A DNA stretch of 64,000 nucleotides from Thysanoteuthis rhombus (taxonomy: Eukaryota > Mollusca > Cephalopoda > Oegopsida > Thysanoteuthidae): assembly GCA_963457665.1 (NCBI GenBank), contig OY735201.1, forward strand, positions 32,907,823 to 32,971,822, in the 5' to 3' direction. Below are positions 13,501-26,300 of this stretch, in pieces (positions within the stretch are counted from its first letter, which is position 1; every line of letters begins with the position of its first letter). The translations under genes were made by a program, and so were the position numbers. The notes under the pieces were generated by a model. It had not been told where the DNA came from. It ran no database searches and saw only the letters and a list, made by a program, of their open reading frames with translations.

Positions 13501-16500
13501 TGACTCGAAGCGGGTGGAAAAGTGGATTAGGTTTGATCGTGGGATTTCAGACCTTTTATAAACTGGCATTACCCAATTATGATCAATCCAAAGATTACAC
13601 TTCCCTTACAATATGGAATGTCTTTTAAATAGTAAAATGAATGATGTTATAAACAACAGAAAACAGTAAGCATTAAATCAATATACGACCCATTTGAAGC
13701 AATAACCTTTTCTCAATGATCCTCTAATGATAATATGCTATCTCTATAAATTCTATTATTAGGTTTAGTGGTCACAGATTCAGTAAAAGCAAAAATTATA
13801 GCTTCCCTATTATTGAACCTTATATTACAAATATGAAGTTAAAAATGCTTGAAAAGATGATCTGTTGGAGAAATGACAGATGAATATGGAGAATGCTGCA
13901 AGACTTCATATCCAAAATCTCTTGAACAAAATCAGCTCAGATTATGTTATAGATGATTTCATTCAGTTCATGTAGAACCTATTTTTCCAGCATTAAATCT
14001 TTCATATTGCCTTGAGATGGTGTGATATGGTCAGTCTTGAAGTCTCCCGAAAGTGCTCGAACCATTGTTCTTGGGTTGTTGGCCATAGCCGTCAATAATT
14101 CATTATTGTTAAAAAAGGTTTGGATCTCCCTTGAGAGTTATTGTTGGTATCCATATTTCCAGACTTGAACCCATTGAACCAATACTGAATGTTTCACATT
14201 CTAGTCAAAAATAAGTCTGTGTATAGTAAGGTAACTTGAGAATCAGGTTGTAGAAAGAGTTAGTTTTCATCCTTTATTGTTATTGAATTGAGCAAGTACT
14301 TTGACCATCCCTGGTAAAATCAAAATTGAATCTGTAAAAACTGAAATAACTTGTAAATTTGGCTGTGGATAGTTAGTCTTCATCCTTTATTATCATTATT
14401 AAATAAGGCAAATAGTTTTTTTCAATCCTAGTTAGAATCAGAAATGAATCTGTGTATAGTAAGGAAACTTCTTAATCACATTGTAGAAAGTGTTCTTCTG
14501 TTAGTTCTATTCATCTTCATCCATGGGTTAATAAAGAAGATAAAGTGAAAAATTTTTATGTACAGTAAATCATAATAAAGATAATTATTTTTCAAATCAA
14601 AGGCTAATGAAAAAAAAATTGTAAAGATTTCAAGTGGTTAAAAATCCATGAACAAGAAATTTATAGAGCATAGGATTATACTCTGAAACAAAATTTTGAA
14701 TATCACTGAAAAATAAGTTTTCGAGAAAATAGCATTCAACATGACTTCACATAAAAATAATCAAGTGCTGTAAAGGCTTAATCAAAACAAACCCAGCATA
14801 AAATCCAGGAAATGTGAAGAAAAAAATAGATGTCAGCAAGTATATTGATAGTAGAGAATATTATGAAAATTTTACTCATTATGGTGAATTTCATCAGAGA
14901 AGTAGTGCCCTTATGCTGGCTATGGCTGCAGTCATCTTTTTTCTAGGCTTTACATATCACATTATTATTTACTCGGACCATTGGATATATGACACAGGCT
15001 TAAAGACGACATGTACCTAAAATGGCGTCACTCATTTTATCATGTGCTATTTTATTCATGGCTGGGGGGAAAGGATGGATTGATGCCTTTCCCAAGGGTA
15101 TTAGTGTGAAGTGAGCACATGGTCTCAGCCAGAGTTTGGACTCGGTTCATTGAGTCAATTCTACAAGCCTTTATCTACTCAGCCTCCATACACTTCCAAT
15201 CCATTGAGAGTGACTAACGAAAGCAATATATTCATGTGCATGTAGATTAATAATGAGAAGCAGAGTGATGAATGCATATTTCCAAAATGACTATTGTTGA
15301 TAGTCCATCAATTGAATTTACAACTTTCAAGTTGGCAGATTTTTTTTTTTTTTGCTTACAAGTCATCAAAGTTAATTGTTCATCATGAGGCATATCCTGG
15401 ACGTTTTATAAGCTGCCAGCATTCATTTCTTCAAACTATTTGTGGATACTTTGGAGTTTTATTCAATAATAATTCAACATATCTTGTTCTTGAATCGGAA
15501 CAGTTTCATAAATAATTAATGAGCCTCATTTACCAGACATAAATTATAGCTACCAGCTTAATGAAACAATCAGACTATTAGCCTTGATGTATACAAGAAA
15601 AATCTGACTATTTGCCTCTATGTATGTGAGTGTGTACATATATATATATATATACATATATTTATTTATTTATGCATACACAAACAAATACAGTGACGAA
15701 ATGTATATAATCTTGTCAATGTATTTCTTTTTCTCTCTTATTATATATAAAAGAGAGAGAGACAGAGAGAGAGAGATGCACACCCACTGACCTGAGAGTA
15801 ATAAGCAATGTACATTGATTCTACTGAATAATGGTGAGTGACGCAAAAAGTTTCCTTTGTGTATTCAAGACCTGCTTTTCATCCTTGAAGGAAATTCTAC
15901 ACAATAATGTATCTCATAAAAACTGATGTGACATGCTGTGCTCATTCAAGAAAATTTAAAAGAAATGATAGAATACAAGAAAAGGAGTTGATGGAAAAAT
16001 GATAAACAATTATGAATGATAAGGAAAAAGTCACCTCAAATCATTATTAATTTAAAAAAAATTTGAATGAGACTGTTAAGTTTCAGGTGAAATAAAATTT
16101 TAATATCAGATTTTCTTTATTCGATTTGACAATTTTTGCACCAAGACAGAAGTAAGAAAAACATAGATGTCAAAATCAATTTATTACCACAATAACAACT
16201 GGACCCTCCAGTAGTTATTGATACAAAAATAAAACAAGCTTGATTTCGCTAGAATCAAACTCACAGGTAAACAAAACAGAATTAATTTCTCCGTACAAGA
16301 TTATTCCAAAACTATGTTTCCCATTTCAACTCTTATTAGTAGTTCCTGTGAATGGGATTTGCAAATTTTATCAAAACAAGTCAACCCGAGTTAGAAGAGT
16401 GAAATTGTCATCAGTTTTTGCATACATCACTCTCATTTGAGCATGATGTCACTGGTATTTAAGGTGGTTATTGTCATTGTTGTGACAAATGGAAATGAAG

Positions 16501-19500
16501 TCAAAACTCAAAAATACCAGGAGTTTGACAATGATGAGGGAAGATATTTAATAATTTACAACAGAGTTGCCGAATCATTGGTAATAATAAAGGTCAATAT
16601 CTTTACTTAACATGCAGCATAACAACATCTACATAATCTAAAAATGAAAGACATAATTGACAAATAATATCAATGAGCATTAGGAACAAAAAAATCTTTT
16701 ACACAAATAATTTGATTGAAAAAAAAAGAAAAAAATATGCTTTATATTTCTATATTGGATCAACAGAAAAAAAATCAAGTCAACTCAGTATATATTCAAA
16801 AAAATCATTCAATGTTGAATATGTTGTGAAGCACATTGAATGAAATATAGCTATTTCTTATTGGCTTAAATCCTTTCTACATAAAGCTTTCATTGCTTTA
16901 TGACAAACATTTAACTCTTATACAAATATTCAATTGACAGATTTCAACAAAATATACACCATTCTTTAATGTATTAACAACTATTTGAAAATTTTTGCAA
17001 TCAAATCTTTTATGTCTTATATTCCAAGAACTTTTTAATCACTTGATGTAAGTTTGAAATTCCTGTGGATAGCCATTACAAAAAATCATTCTATTATTTA
17101 CAGACAAGGTACATGTATTGTTTGAATTTGAAATGCAATCATTGCTACATTGATTGATGAATATAACTGAGGATTGTAGTGTTATTTCAATTATTACAAT
17201 TTAATTTTAGTAATCCCATTCCACGATAAGATTCATGTATGTTCTTTGACAATTGCAGCTGCATTTAATCTACAGCATTTAATATAATTACAGCAAGAAA
17301 AAAAGAAAACCATAACTATCAAGTAATTTGTAACACAAAAAAATTTAGTCAACTATAATTACATTAACAAAAGACATCTATTCTAACCATGCATGATATT
17401 TGAGAAAATGATAAATCTATTCAATTCTTAAAATAACATAAATGGAAAATATTACTTTTCAGTGAAATTTAATGCAAAACAATTAGTTATAAATGCATTA
17501 TATTACTTGAAACTCATGGTGAATGAGTTGGATTATATATCCATTTCTTAATGTAAAATGATTATAGAACTTTATATAAGTTGTATACTCATTGACTATA
17601 TAAGATTTTTTCCTGATAATTTGAAAATTGAAAATCAAAAAGTGAATTTCTAACATCAAAAAGGTATGCATACAAAACTAGATTATTGAATATTGATAAA
17701 ATGAGAATTATTTATTGACATCATCAATAAAAATGAATGTAGATAAATTTTCTATTTATTGAACAATAAACAATTTAAAGTCCTTTCCTAAACCACGTTA
17801 TCTAAAAAAAGTATTTTGCTATGAAGCTTATTTTGAGGATAACTTATTAATTTCAGCAACATCAATGACCTTGTTGTGTAGACAAATTACAGAAAACTAC
17901 AAGTTTTAATTAGAGAATAAAACATAAGAAAATATGTAATACCTTTATTATATATAGCCTGTGTTATAACATGGAGTAACAGCAAAACTAAGAGCTAACA
18001 TTTTTTGAAAATTTATTCCCTGTAATAAAAACAATTATTAGGGATATTTTAACAGCATGTGTGAACTGAATGTAGTACAGACTTTTGCCACCACCTTTTT
18101 TGAGCCATTGTGCAAACGGCATACAAGCTAAGAGATCATTGAAGGCTTTTATTATGTTATGTTTTCGTCGTTCATTGATTTTCATTTCATCTAAAATGGT
18201 GGTTTTCAAGATCTGCATCAAATTTTGCTTTTAATCTAAAAAAAAAAAAAACTGCAACAGAAACACACCAAATGCTTAAGGAAACATTTAGTGTTAATGC
18301 TACAAGCCAGAATAAACTTCCATTGTAGTACAACGGCAATTCTGGATGACCACTGATAGGCTTGACACCCAATAACAATGCAAAATTATCTGAGACTCTG
18401 TATGGATTGTAGGCAAACTATGCATGATGTTTGTGGGATCATAAGATTGTTGTCTGGCCTGTTCAACACATCAAGATTCCTCAACAATAACAGGAAACAA
18501 AATGTTGCTGCATGCAGAGAACTTGAAGATCATGCCAGAAATGACCTCAACTTCATCACCAAAATCATAACCAGTGATGAATCAACGAGTTATAATTATG
18601 ACACTGAAACAAGCAGCAGTCATTGCAATGGAAGTCACCAAAATCATTGCAGCCCCCCTCCAAAAGTGCAAGTTTGAAGTAACAGCATTTTGATGTTGAT
18701 GGTTTTTTTAACATCTAAAGCATTCTCTGTAAGGAAACTCATTCCCTCTGGTCAAACCGTGAAGGAAACTTTTTTACTATGAGGTTTTAAAGGAGAGTAT
18801 TCGGCACAAATGTCCAGATAAGAGGAAGAAGAATGACTGGGGCCGCCGCCATTATAATATACCTTCTCACAAATCAATTATTGTTTGACAGTTCCTGGTA
18901 TTCAAAAATGTGACATTAATTCTTCATCCCTTCTATTCACCTGATTTCACCTCTTGTGACTTATAAAATTCTGGATGAAAGGGTATTGCTAAGATATGAT
19001 TGAAAGGCAGAATCGCAGGAGGTGTGCAATACAGTAATCTTTGATGACTTCTAGCAATGCATGGAATCTTGGAAAAAACCACTGAGATCACTGTATACTA
19101 TTACTTTGAAGGAGACAGTAGAAACTAGGTGCGAGCATAAGTCATTTTTTTCCATGTTCAAACTATTGTTTGTAATATTATGATAATGATCAGCTCTTCC
19201 AACTATTCAAATAATTAAATGAAAACTTAATCTTTATAAAAGTTTTAAATGATTTTAGATTCAAGAATAATAAATTCATTTGAAGAATTTATCATAAAGC
19301 ATCATTTCATATTGCTTTGATAGTATTTGTCAGTTATCGTGCAAAGAAAAAACCATGCACAGAATACAGTAGCTAGAGCAATAAAATTGAAACAATACTG
19401 CATGATACAAGATGGCATTAGCTAGTTCTAGTGGCAAGCTGGGTTAAGGATCAAGATTTTCCTTTGTAGAGAAAGGTTTCAGGTATTGGGTTGAATACAT

Positions 19501-20311
19501 GCAAATTTATATAATGAAACAATACAACTATACGTATATGTAGTATATGATAAAAAGGCTATCAAATTGAATATGTTAAAATGTCTACTTGTGTGTAATA
19601 GCACCTACCTTGGCTGTCCTGAGCCACTTTGAGTCATAGAACTATCACTACTGTCTGTACAGCTGGTGTTCATTTGTCCCCCACTGCTTGAGCCAGCACC
19701 ACTATTTTCTGCTACTGTTGCACAATTGACAGTGCTGCTGCCAGCAAAATACATACTTGGATGACGCTTCTCTTGCTGTCTTCAATCCACAGCGGAAAGG
19801 AAGCAACAAGAGAAAGAGCAAAGGATCTTGGTAATACAAAGCACATAGAGAAAATAGAAAAAAGGGGAATCCTTTCAAACTTCATTGCATTTTTAGTAAA
19901 AAAGTGGCCATGAACTGATCGTTCTTTCCATGATATAGTTGTAAAGTATTTGTTTCAAGTTTGATAATGAAGCATAGAAAAAATTTTAGGATTGGTTTGG
20001 CTATAAGTACATCATAATGTATGTGTTTTTGCTTGTGTGTGTTAGAACTCAAGTTCTAATAGCTCAAAGATTGAATGATTCAAACAGCAACTTATAGATT
20101 CTTTATTATCAATAGATAGACAAGTATCGCTTAGAGAGAATTTTCCTCATATTGCAGTGATTTTTGTACTTTCAATGCATGATTTAGCAATTGAGGAATA
20201 AAACTGGGGCATCAGAAGGATGTTTATTGCCAAGTGCAATGGATTTAGTTTGTTTACAAAGTAGCTCCTTGCGTGGGTGTCAATGGATATATCTTTGTAA
20301 CTCAGTTGTTA

Positions 20312-20366
<55 letters not shown>

Positions 20367-23300
20367 TCGAAAGCTTTACAGCTCAAAACACTAAACATTA
20401 AAAAAACTTTTTCAAAGATTTTTCGAGTTACTTCAATCACAAATTTTCAATATCTGTCAGTGCAATTTATGTAATTTTCTTCAGCGTTTTTCCCCCTGAT
20501 CTACATGAAATTTGTTTTTATGGTACAAAGTATGAATTTTCTCTTGTTGGGATCATCAGTTGTTTACCATGAAACTGTTCCGGGGATTTTAAAAGACAAA
20601 ACAGTTCTATTAACATGGCACCCCAGCAGTGTTAATCAAACACCACCTCCCTTTCAGCTATGATTTTGATATATAGCTTATATCATACATGTAGTTTGTT
20701 ATTTTATATAGGTTTATTATCATAATGTATATGTGTGTATGTGTTATTAAGAAATGGATGTATGATGCAATAGAATGATTATGAATTACGTTATATCATA
20801 TTTAAACTCTTTTTTGGAATGATCCCCTGCTTTACACGATGAGTGTATGATTTGGTCTAGACAACTTGAATAGAATAAACAACCAAAGAAAATTCTATTT
20901 ACTTTATTCTATTTTACCTTGTCTAGACCACATGATACATTCACTGTGTAATAACAGGAAATCATTTCAAATAAGAGTTTTGATATAATATAATGCAATT
21001 TATACTAATATATATATATTATATAGTTGTGAATTATTTAGCATTTTCTTGTTGACAAAATGTTACGTCTCAGATTGGTGGATAGATTTTTCATAGCAAT
21101 TCACACAAGCATATAGCAAGGGAGAAAAGGAAGAGAAATTCAAGAAAATGACAGCATCTTCATCTAGGAGGAGAAATAGAGGGGGATATCATAAAAGCAA
21201 GATATGTGTGATGGTCACTGAAGACCATCAAGATAAAAGCAAATAGTAAGTCTCTCTTTAGTTTTGATGTTCTCATCAAGAACCCTCAATAAATAGTAAA
21301 TGTCTCTTGTCTCACTTTTCCTCCAATTTGTTTCACTGTACATTTGTGCTTGACCTTAAAATCCTCTCAAACCTTGATGCTGATTTTCAATGACCATACA
21401 CATCAATGATCTGTCATTCATTGAATTCAATTTTTACTGAGCTGGACAATTGAACCCAATGTGTTAAATGTGGGAATGTTTTTGCAAATGAATCAATGAA
21501 GCCATAAAAGTTGCAAAGCCACTTATCTACTAAACATCATTCCCTAGCTGGTAAAAAGCATTGAATATTTCAAGCAAAAATGAGATCAACCCAAGTCTCT
21601 GCAGTCAGATCTTTTCTTCTTAAAAGGTTGGATCAAAAGCCAATTCTCAAAGCAAGTTAATTTCACGAAAAAGTCGCAAAAGCAATAATCTTATTTACAG
21701 TTAGGGAAAAAACTGATAATTTCATGTGCAAAAGACATACAGCGAGAAATGACTAAAGAACTTCACGTTGAAAAGGTAACTTCAATCTTGAAATCTAATG
21801 ATACTGTTAAGCAGAATCAATGATATGAGCACAGATGTAGAGCAGCAGCTTTTGGAGAGAGTTGATTTTTTATTCAAATGGCTGAATCAAAAGATATTAC
21901 TTTTGAAGCAATTATGCAAGTCTCCATTAACCCATTAGGTGCCAAGTTTTTGAGGACAATTCCTTAAATTTGACTGAGTTTTTGCAAGGGCCATATAGAG
22001 AGAATGGTTCATGATAGAAGGTTGCTATAAGGAAAAGAAATGATCAGTATGCTACAAAGTTTACGTTGGAAAAAAATATCATCATCTAATTTGGATAAGA
22101 TGACATCATCAGGTGATGGCCATCTTGGATTTCAGTATTCATAGAACAACTTTCTCACCATTTTACAAAATATCTGGTATTTTTTACTTTGAAATCACTG
22201 CAAACGTATGAATAGAACAACCATGGTATTTTACTTCAGAATTATACCAATATATATGTGCACCACCTATTGGTCATATGCACAACAGATTTCTAATTGT
22301 ATTTTTGTATATAGCATCTACTGACTGAGTGGGGGTATGGTTTGGCAATGGTAGTGAATAAAGGGTAAAATATCCTACTGACAAAATCAATCAAGTCTTT
22401 TTGACCTTGCAAGAATTTACCAAAACAATTCTATCTGAATGCTTTTAATAGGTAGATAATTATTTTCCCCTAAAGATATATTCATTGGAAGGATTGTGTT
22501 TGAGTTTGTACTGAAGAATCTGTGACTGGTAAAAAAGAGTGCTGAGGTAAGGAGAAATAAGGAAAAAGCCCCAGGGTGCCAATAGTATCTTTGCTGGTTG
22601 CATTGAGAAAACCTTGCTCTCAAAGAAATCGATCTTTTTGAATCTCAACAGCAACAAAAATATTTCAAACAACCGTAACATAATATTCATATTTCCAACA
22701 TTATAAATCTAAAAAGAAACCCGACATAGCTGGAATTTTCAAAGGACAATAAATAAGATATTTTTTTCAGAAAAAAAAAATTTTCTTCCAGTATCCATGA
22801 GCAGAAATCTCCTAAGCCAAGCAATTTTAAACAATAAAAATGAAAGAAAAAATATGCTGATATTGAAAGAGGCCTTCAGATAGGAATAATTTGCTGACTC
22901 ACCTTGGAATTTCCTATTACCTTTGATGCAGCTCTCTTTCATTCCCTATTTTTGCTTTGTTGCAGTGGATTACTTCTTGATTTCATACCTTCCTTTATTC
23001 TCATCTACAAACCCTAAAAATTACTAGTTTATTATTTTTTCTCTCATGGATTCTCCAAATATTTCTTTCATTATCTCAAATTTCTATACATGAGTATCTC
23101 AATTTTTTGTTTCAATTTTTGTAAATCTCATTATCGGAATAATATATTTTGCAATTAGATTTTAAAATTCAATTGCTTTCAGGGATTTACAGCTCCTGTT
23201 TCTTTGAATGTACACTTTTTGAATGTCGATTTGAAAGGCCCAACGTAATTTTGTAAATTGGGTGTTTGTAATGTATTAGCTTTAAATAAGTGGCCCTAAA

Positions 23301-26300
23301 ATAAAAACATTAAATATACTTGAGATAGTTTAAAATATTGAAATTATTTTGATTAGTTACATGCTATGAATAGAAAGAAAACATGTTATTAATAAACTTT
23401 CAGTTTATGCAACCTAGAATAGCTGAATGGGTTGCTTAGAATAATATCATATAGTGATGTTTTTTAGATTTATTCAATTGCCTTCAAAGAAAATTTTTCA
23501 AGCTTACTTAACTTGAACTTGAACTGTCATGTGACCATGTCTTTAAGCAGTATGTATGAGGGTGATCAATTAAAAATTGGAAAAAGGGATGATTAATGAA
23601 TAAGTTACTTCTCTTGCTATTTGTTGGGATATGATCCGTAACAAGTTCAAATTTTCAAAAAAATAAGCATGAACACTGTCAGACACAAAATAATGCACCA
23701 ATTTAGCATGAACGTACATCGTAAATTGAACCTCCCCATATAAAAACTAATTTTGGAGGAGAATTTTCAAAAAACAAATTAAAAACTTTTTCCCAACTCA
23801 TTGAGGTGAGTGTGTGTGCAAAACTTCAAATTTCTACAATGAACAGTGATAGCTGGACCAAGTCTAGATACATAGATACATATTCATGTCAGAACACATG
23901 AACAACCTAAACCCAGCAACAGTGTTTAAACTGGTCTGTTGTGGGTAGCAGTGATTCATAGATCTCATATGAACTAACAGAAAGAAACATTAGTCAGTCT
24001 TACTTTCTTGCTTGACACAGAAAAAAGGTAATTTTCCCACAAGATAGTCACCGGCAATGAAAAATGGATGTAAAGTAAGAGTCCCATGTGAAGAAAATGA
24101 TTGTTAGATCGAGGACTATCTTCAATATCTCAACCTAAAAGAAATATACTAAAAAGAAATTCTTTTCTGTGTTTGGTGGGATCTGAAGGGAATTTTTTTA
24201 TCATAGATAGTTGGAACCTAGACAAACTTACCACACGAAGATAGAGTGAGCAATTGGCTTGTTTATATGATGCACTGGAAGAGAAAAAAACTTTTTATGA
24301 GTGAAGAAGTCTACAAGTAATTTTGCTGCTGACAATGCCTGTCCTCATGTTGCAAATGCGACACAGCAAATGATCATGGAGCTGAGATGAGAAGTTATTC
24401 CATACGTGGAGTATTCTCCAGATCAGATGTGTCACCTTCAGAGTATCACTTGTCCCACTAAAAGCAATACACTTTGTCTGACAAGCGTTTCCAAAAAGTT
24501 CAAAATATTGAAAAATTTTACGATGGATTCCTCAAATCAAAAACCAGAATCCTTCTTTTATGATTGAATACACAATTTAGCTGAACAGAGCTCTAAAGTC
24601 ATAGAAAGTTAAGGAAAATACTATGACGACTGAATAGCAATGCTATGAATATCTATGAATAAAAGATTTTATCGAAAAATTTCTGGAAACTTTTGCATCA
24701 ACCAAATAACATGGAGATTTTAATACCAAGAAAATGTGACTTACTTTCTCGACTCTTCATATTCAATTTGTTGTTTCATAAACATGGCATTTTTCAGCAG
24801 GTCTTGGATATTTTGGAAGTGGACACTGCTATTCTGCATGGCATTTACAGCACTGGAAGAAATCCGATAGGACATAAACAAGATATTTTCCAAGATTGGT
24901 ATTTGTTGATATTCATAATAAAAATAGATGTCCATCACGATTCTTGATTCTTTTGAGTTTTTGCAATATACCTTCAACATACCATGAGTAATCCAATTTA
25001 GGTAAATTTATTTATGACAGAATATTATAAAGGTGAAAAGATCAATTTTTTTATTAGTGTGTAAGAAACAACTGATAATTGCTTAAGTGCCTTTTGCAAC
25101 TTTATCATAAAACAATCAACATTATACAATATTTTTTTGACATTTTTTCATCATTTTATGTCTGAAGTAATGTAGTACAATTTTTCCTTTGCATGAATCA
25201 ATATTATAAAACTAAAAAACATTCAGCTCGCAGCTTTGTCAGGGGGAGTAATTGTGTATGGATTTGCTCAAACATTTAATCAGTTCTTCCATCTATTGTC
25301 AACCCTTCTACGGAATATCATAGAAATTCATTGAAAACATTTGGAGATATCATGTAGACAAACATGAAATTTGGTAATAGTATGCAATTTGGACACATAA
25401 CAACGACATAGGAGAGATAAATGCGCATAGGTCAGCTCCAAATCTTATTCAGTTCTCCTGTAGTGTACTGTCCACCATTCCAAAATGTCATTGACATCTA
25501 TTGAGAACTTTTAGCACAAGTCATGTTGCAAAACATGGTTCTATATCAATATTCATGTAAAATGTATCCAACTGTATGTGAAAAGGAAATTGTCCTTTAG
25601 CAAAACAAAATTTTTTCAAACTCTATTTTCAATAACAATTTTGCCAATGAATTAGCAATCCATATTATAAGAAAAATACATACTTTTTGGCATATTCTGT
25701 GTCAAAGCAGGCTCCTTGAACATTCTGCTGGATTTCTTGAACTTCATGCTGAATAGAAAAATGTAAGTGCGAATTTAAAGGGAAAATGAGCATTAACTAT
25801 AACATCAAAAATTATTTTCTCATTCGAAATTAATATGGAAGATTTATAGTTGTTTCTTTTCAGTAAACATTTGTTAAGTATGTTTGCATGTATATGATTT
25901 TTTGAAACTGATGTTTCTTCTTTCAAAGGAATTCTAAACTCGATAATTATAATTTATAAAAAAATTCAATCCATAACAGTTTACAAGTAGACATAGATAT
26001 AAAGTTTGGTGTCTGGCTGGCTGAGAAAGTTCTAATCATTTGTTCTAAGATGGTGGAGGGATACTCACTTTGTAAAAAAAAAATAGTAATTTCTCAAGAG
26101 TGATAATACAAATTTCTAACAACTAACAGTTAAACTCCCCCATGGGTGGAATTAGATGGAAATCAGGTCATTATTATCGAGACGATTGCTAACGAAGTCA
26201 TCACCTTATTATTATTCATTCACAAATCATTGGACTTTTAGGCATTCTTTAGATTAGCGCATTTTAGGGGACTTTAAATCAATACCCTGTTTCAGCTACT

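Noticed and set aside
13287-13628. 113-codon plus-strand ORF
   Set aside because: Low-complexity, lies in a BORCS8 intron, and overlaps the start of the mariner derivative at its end.
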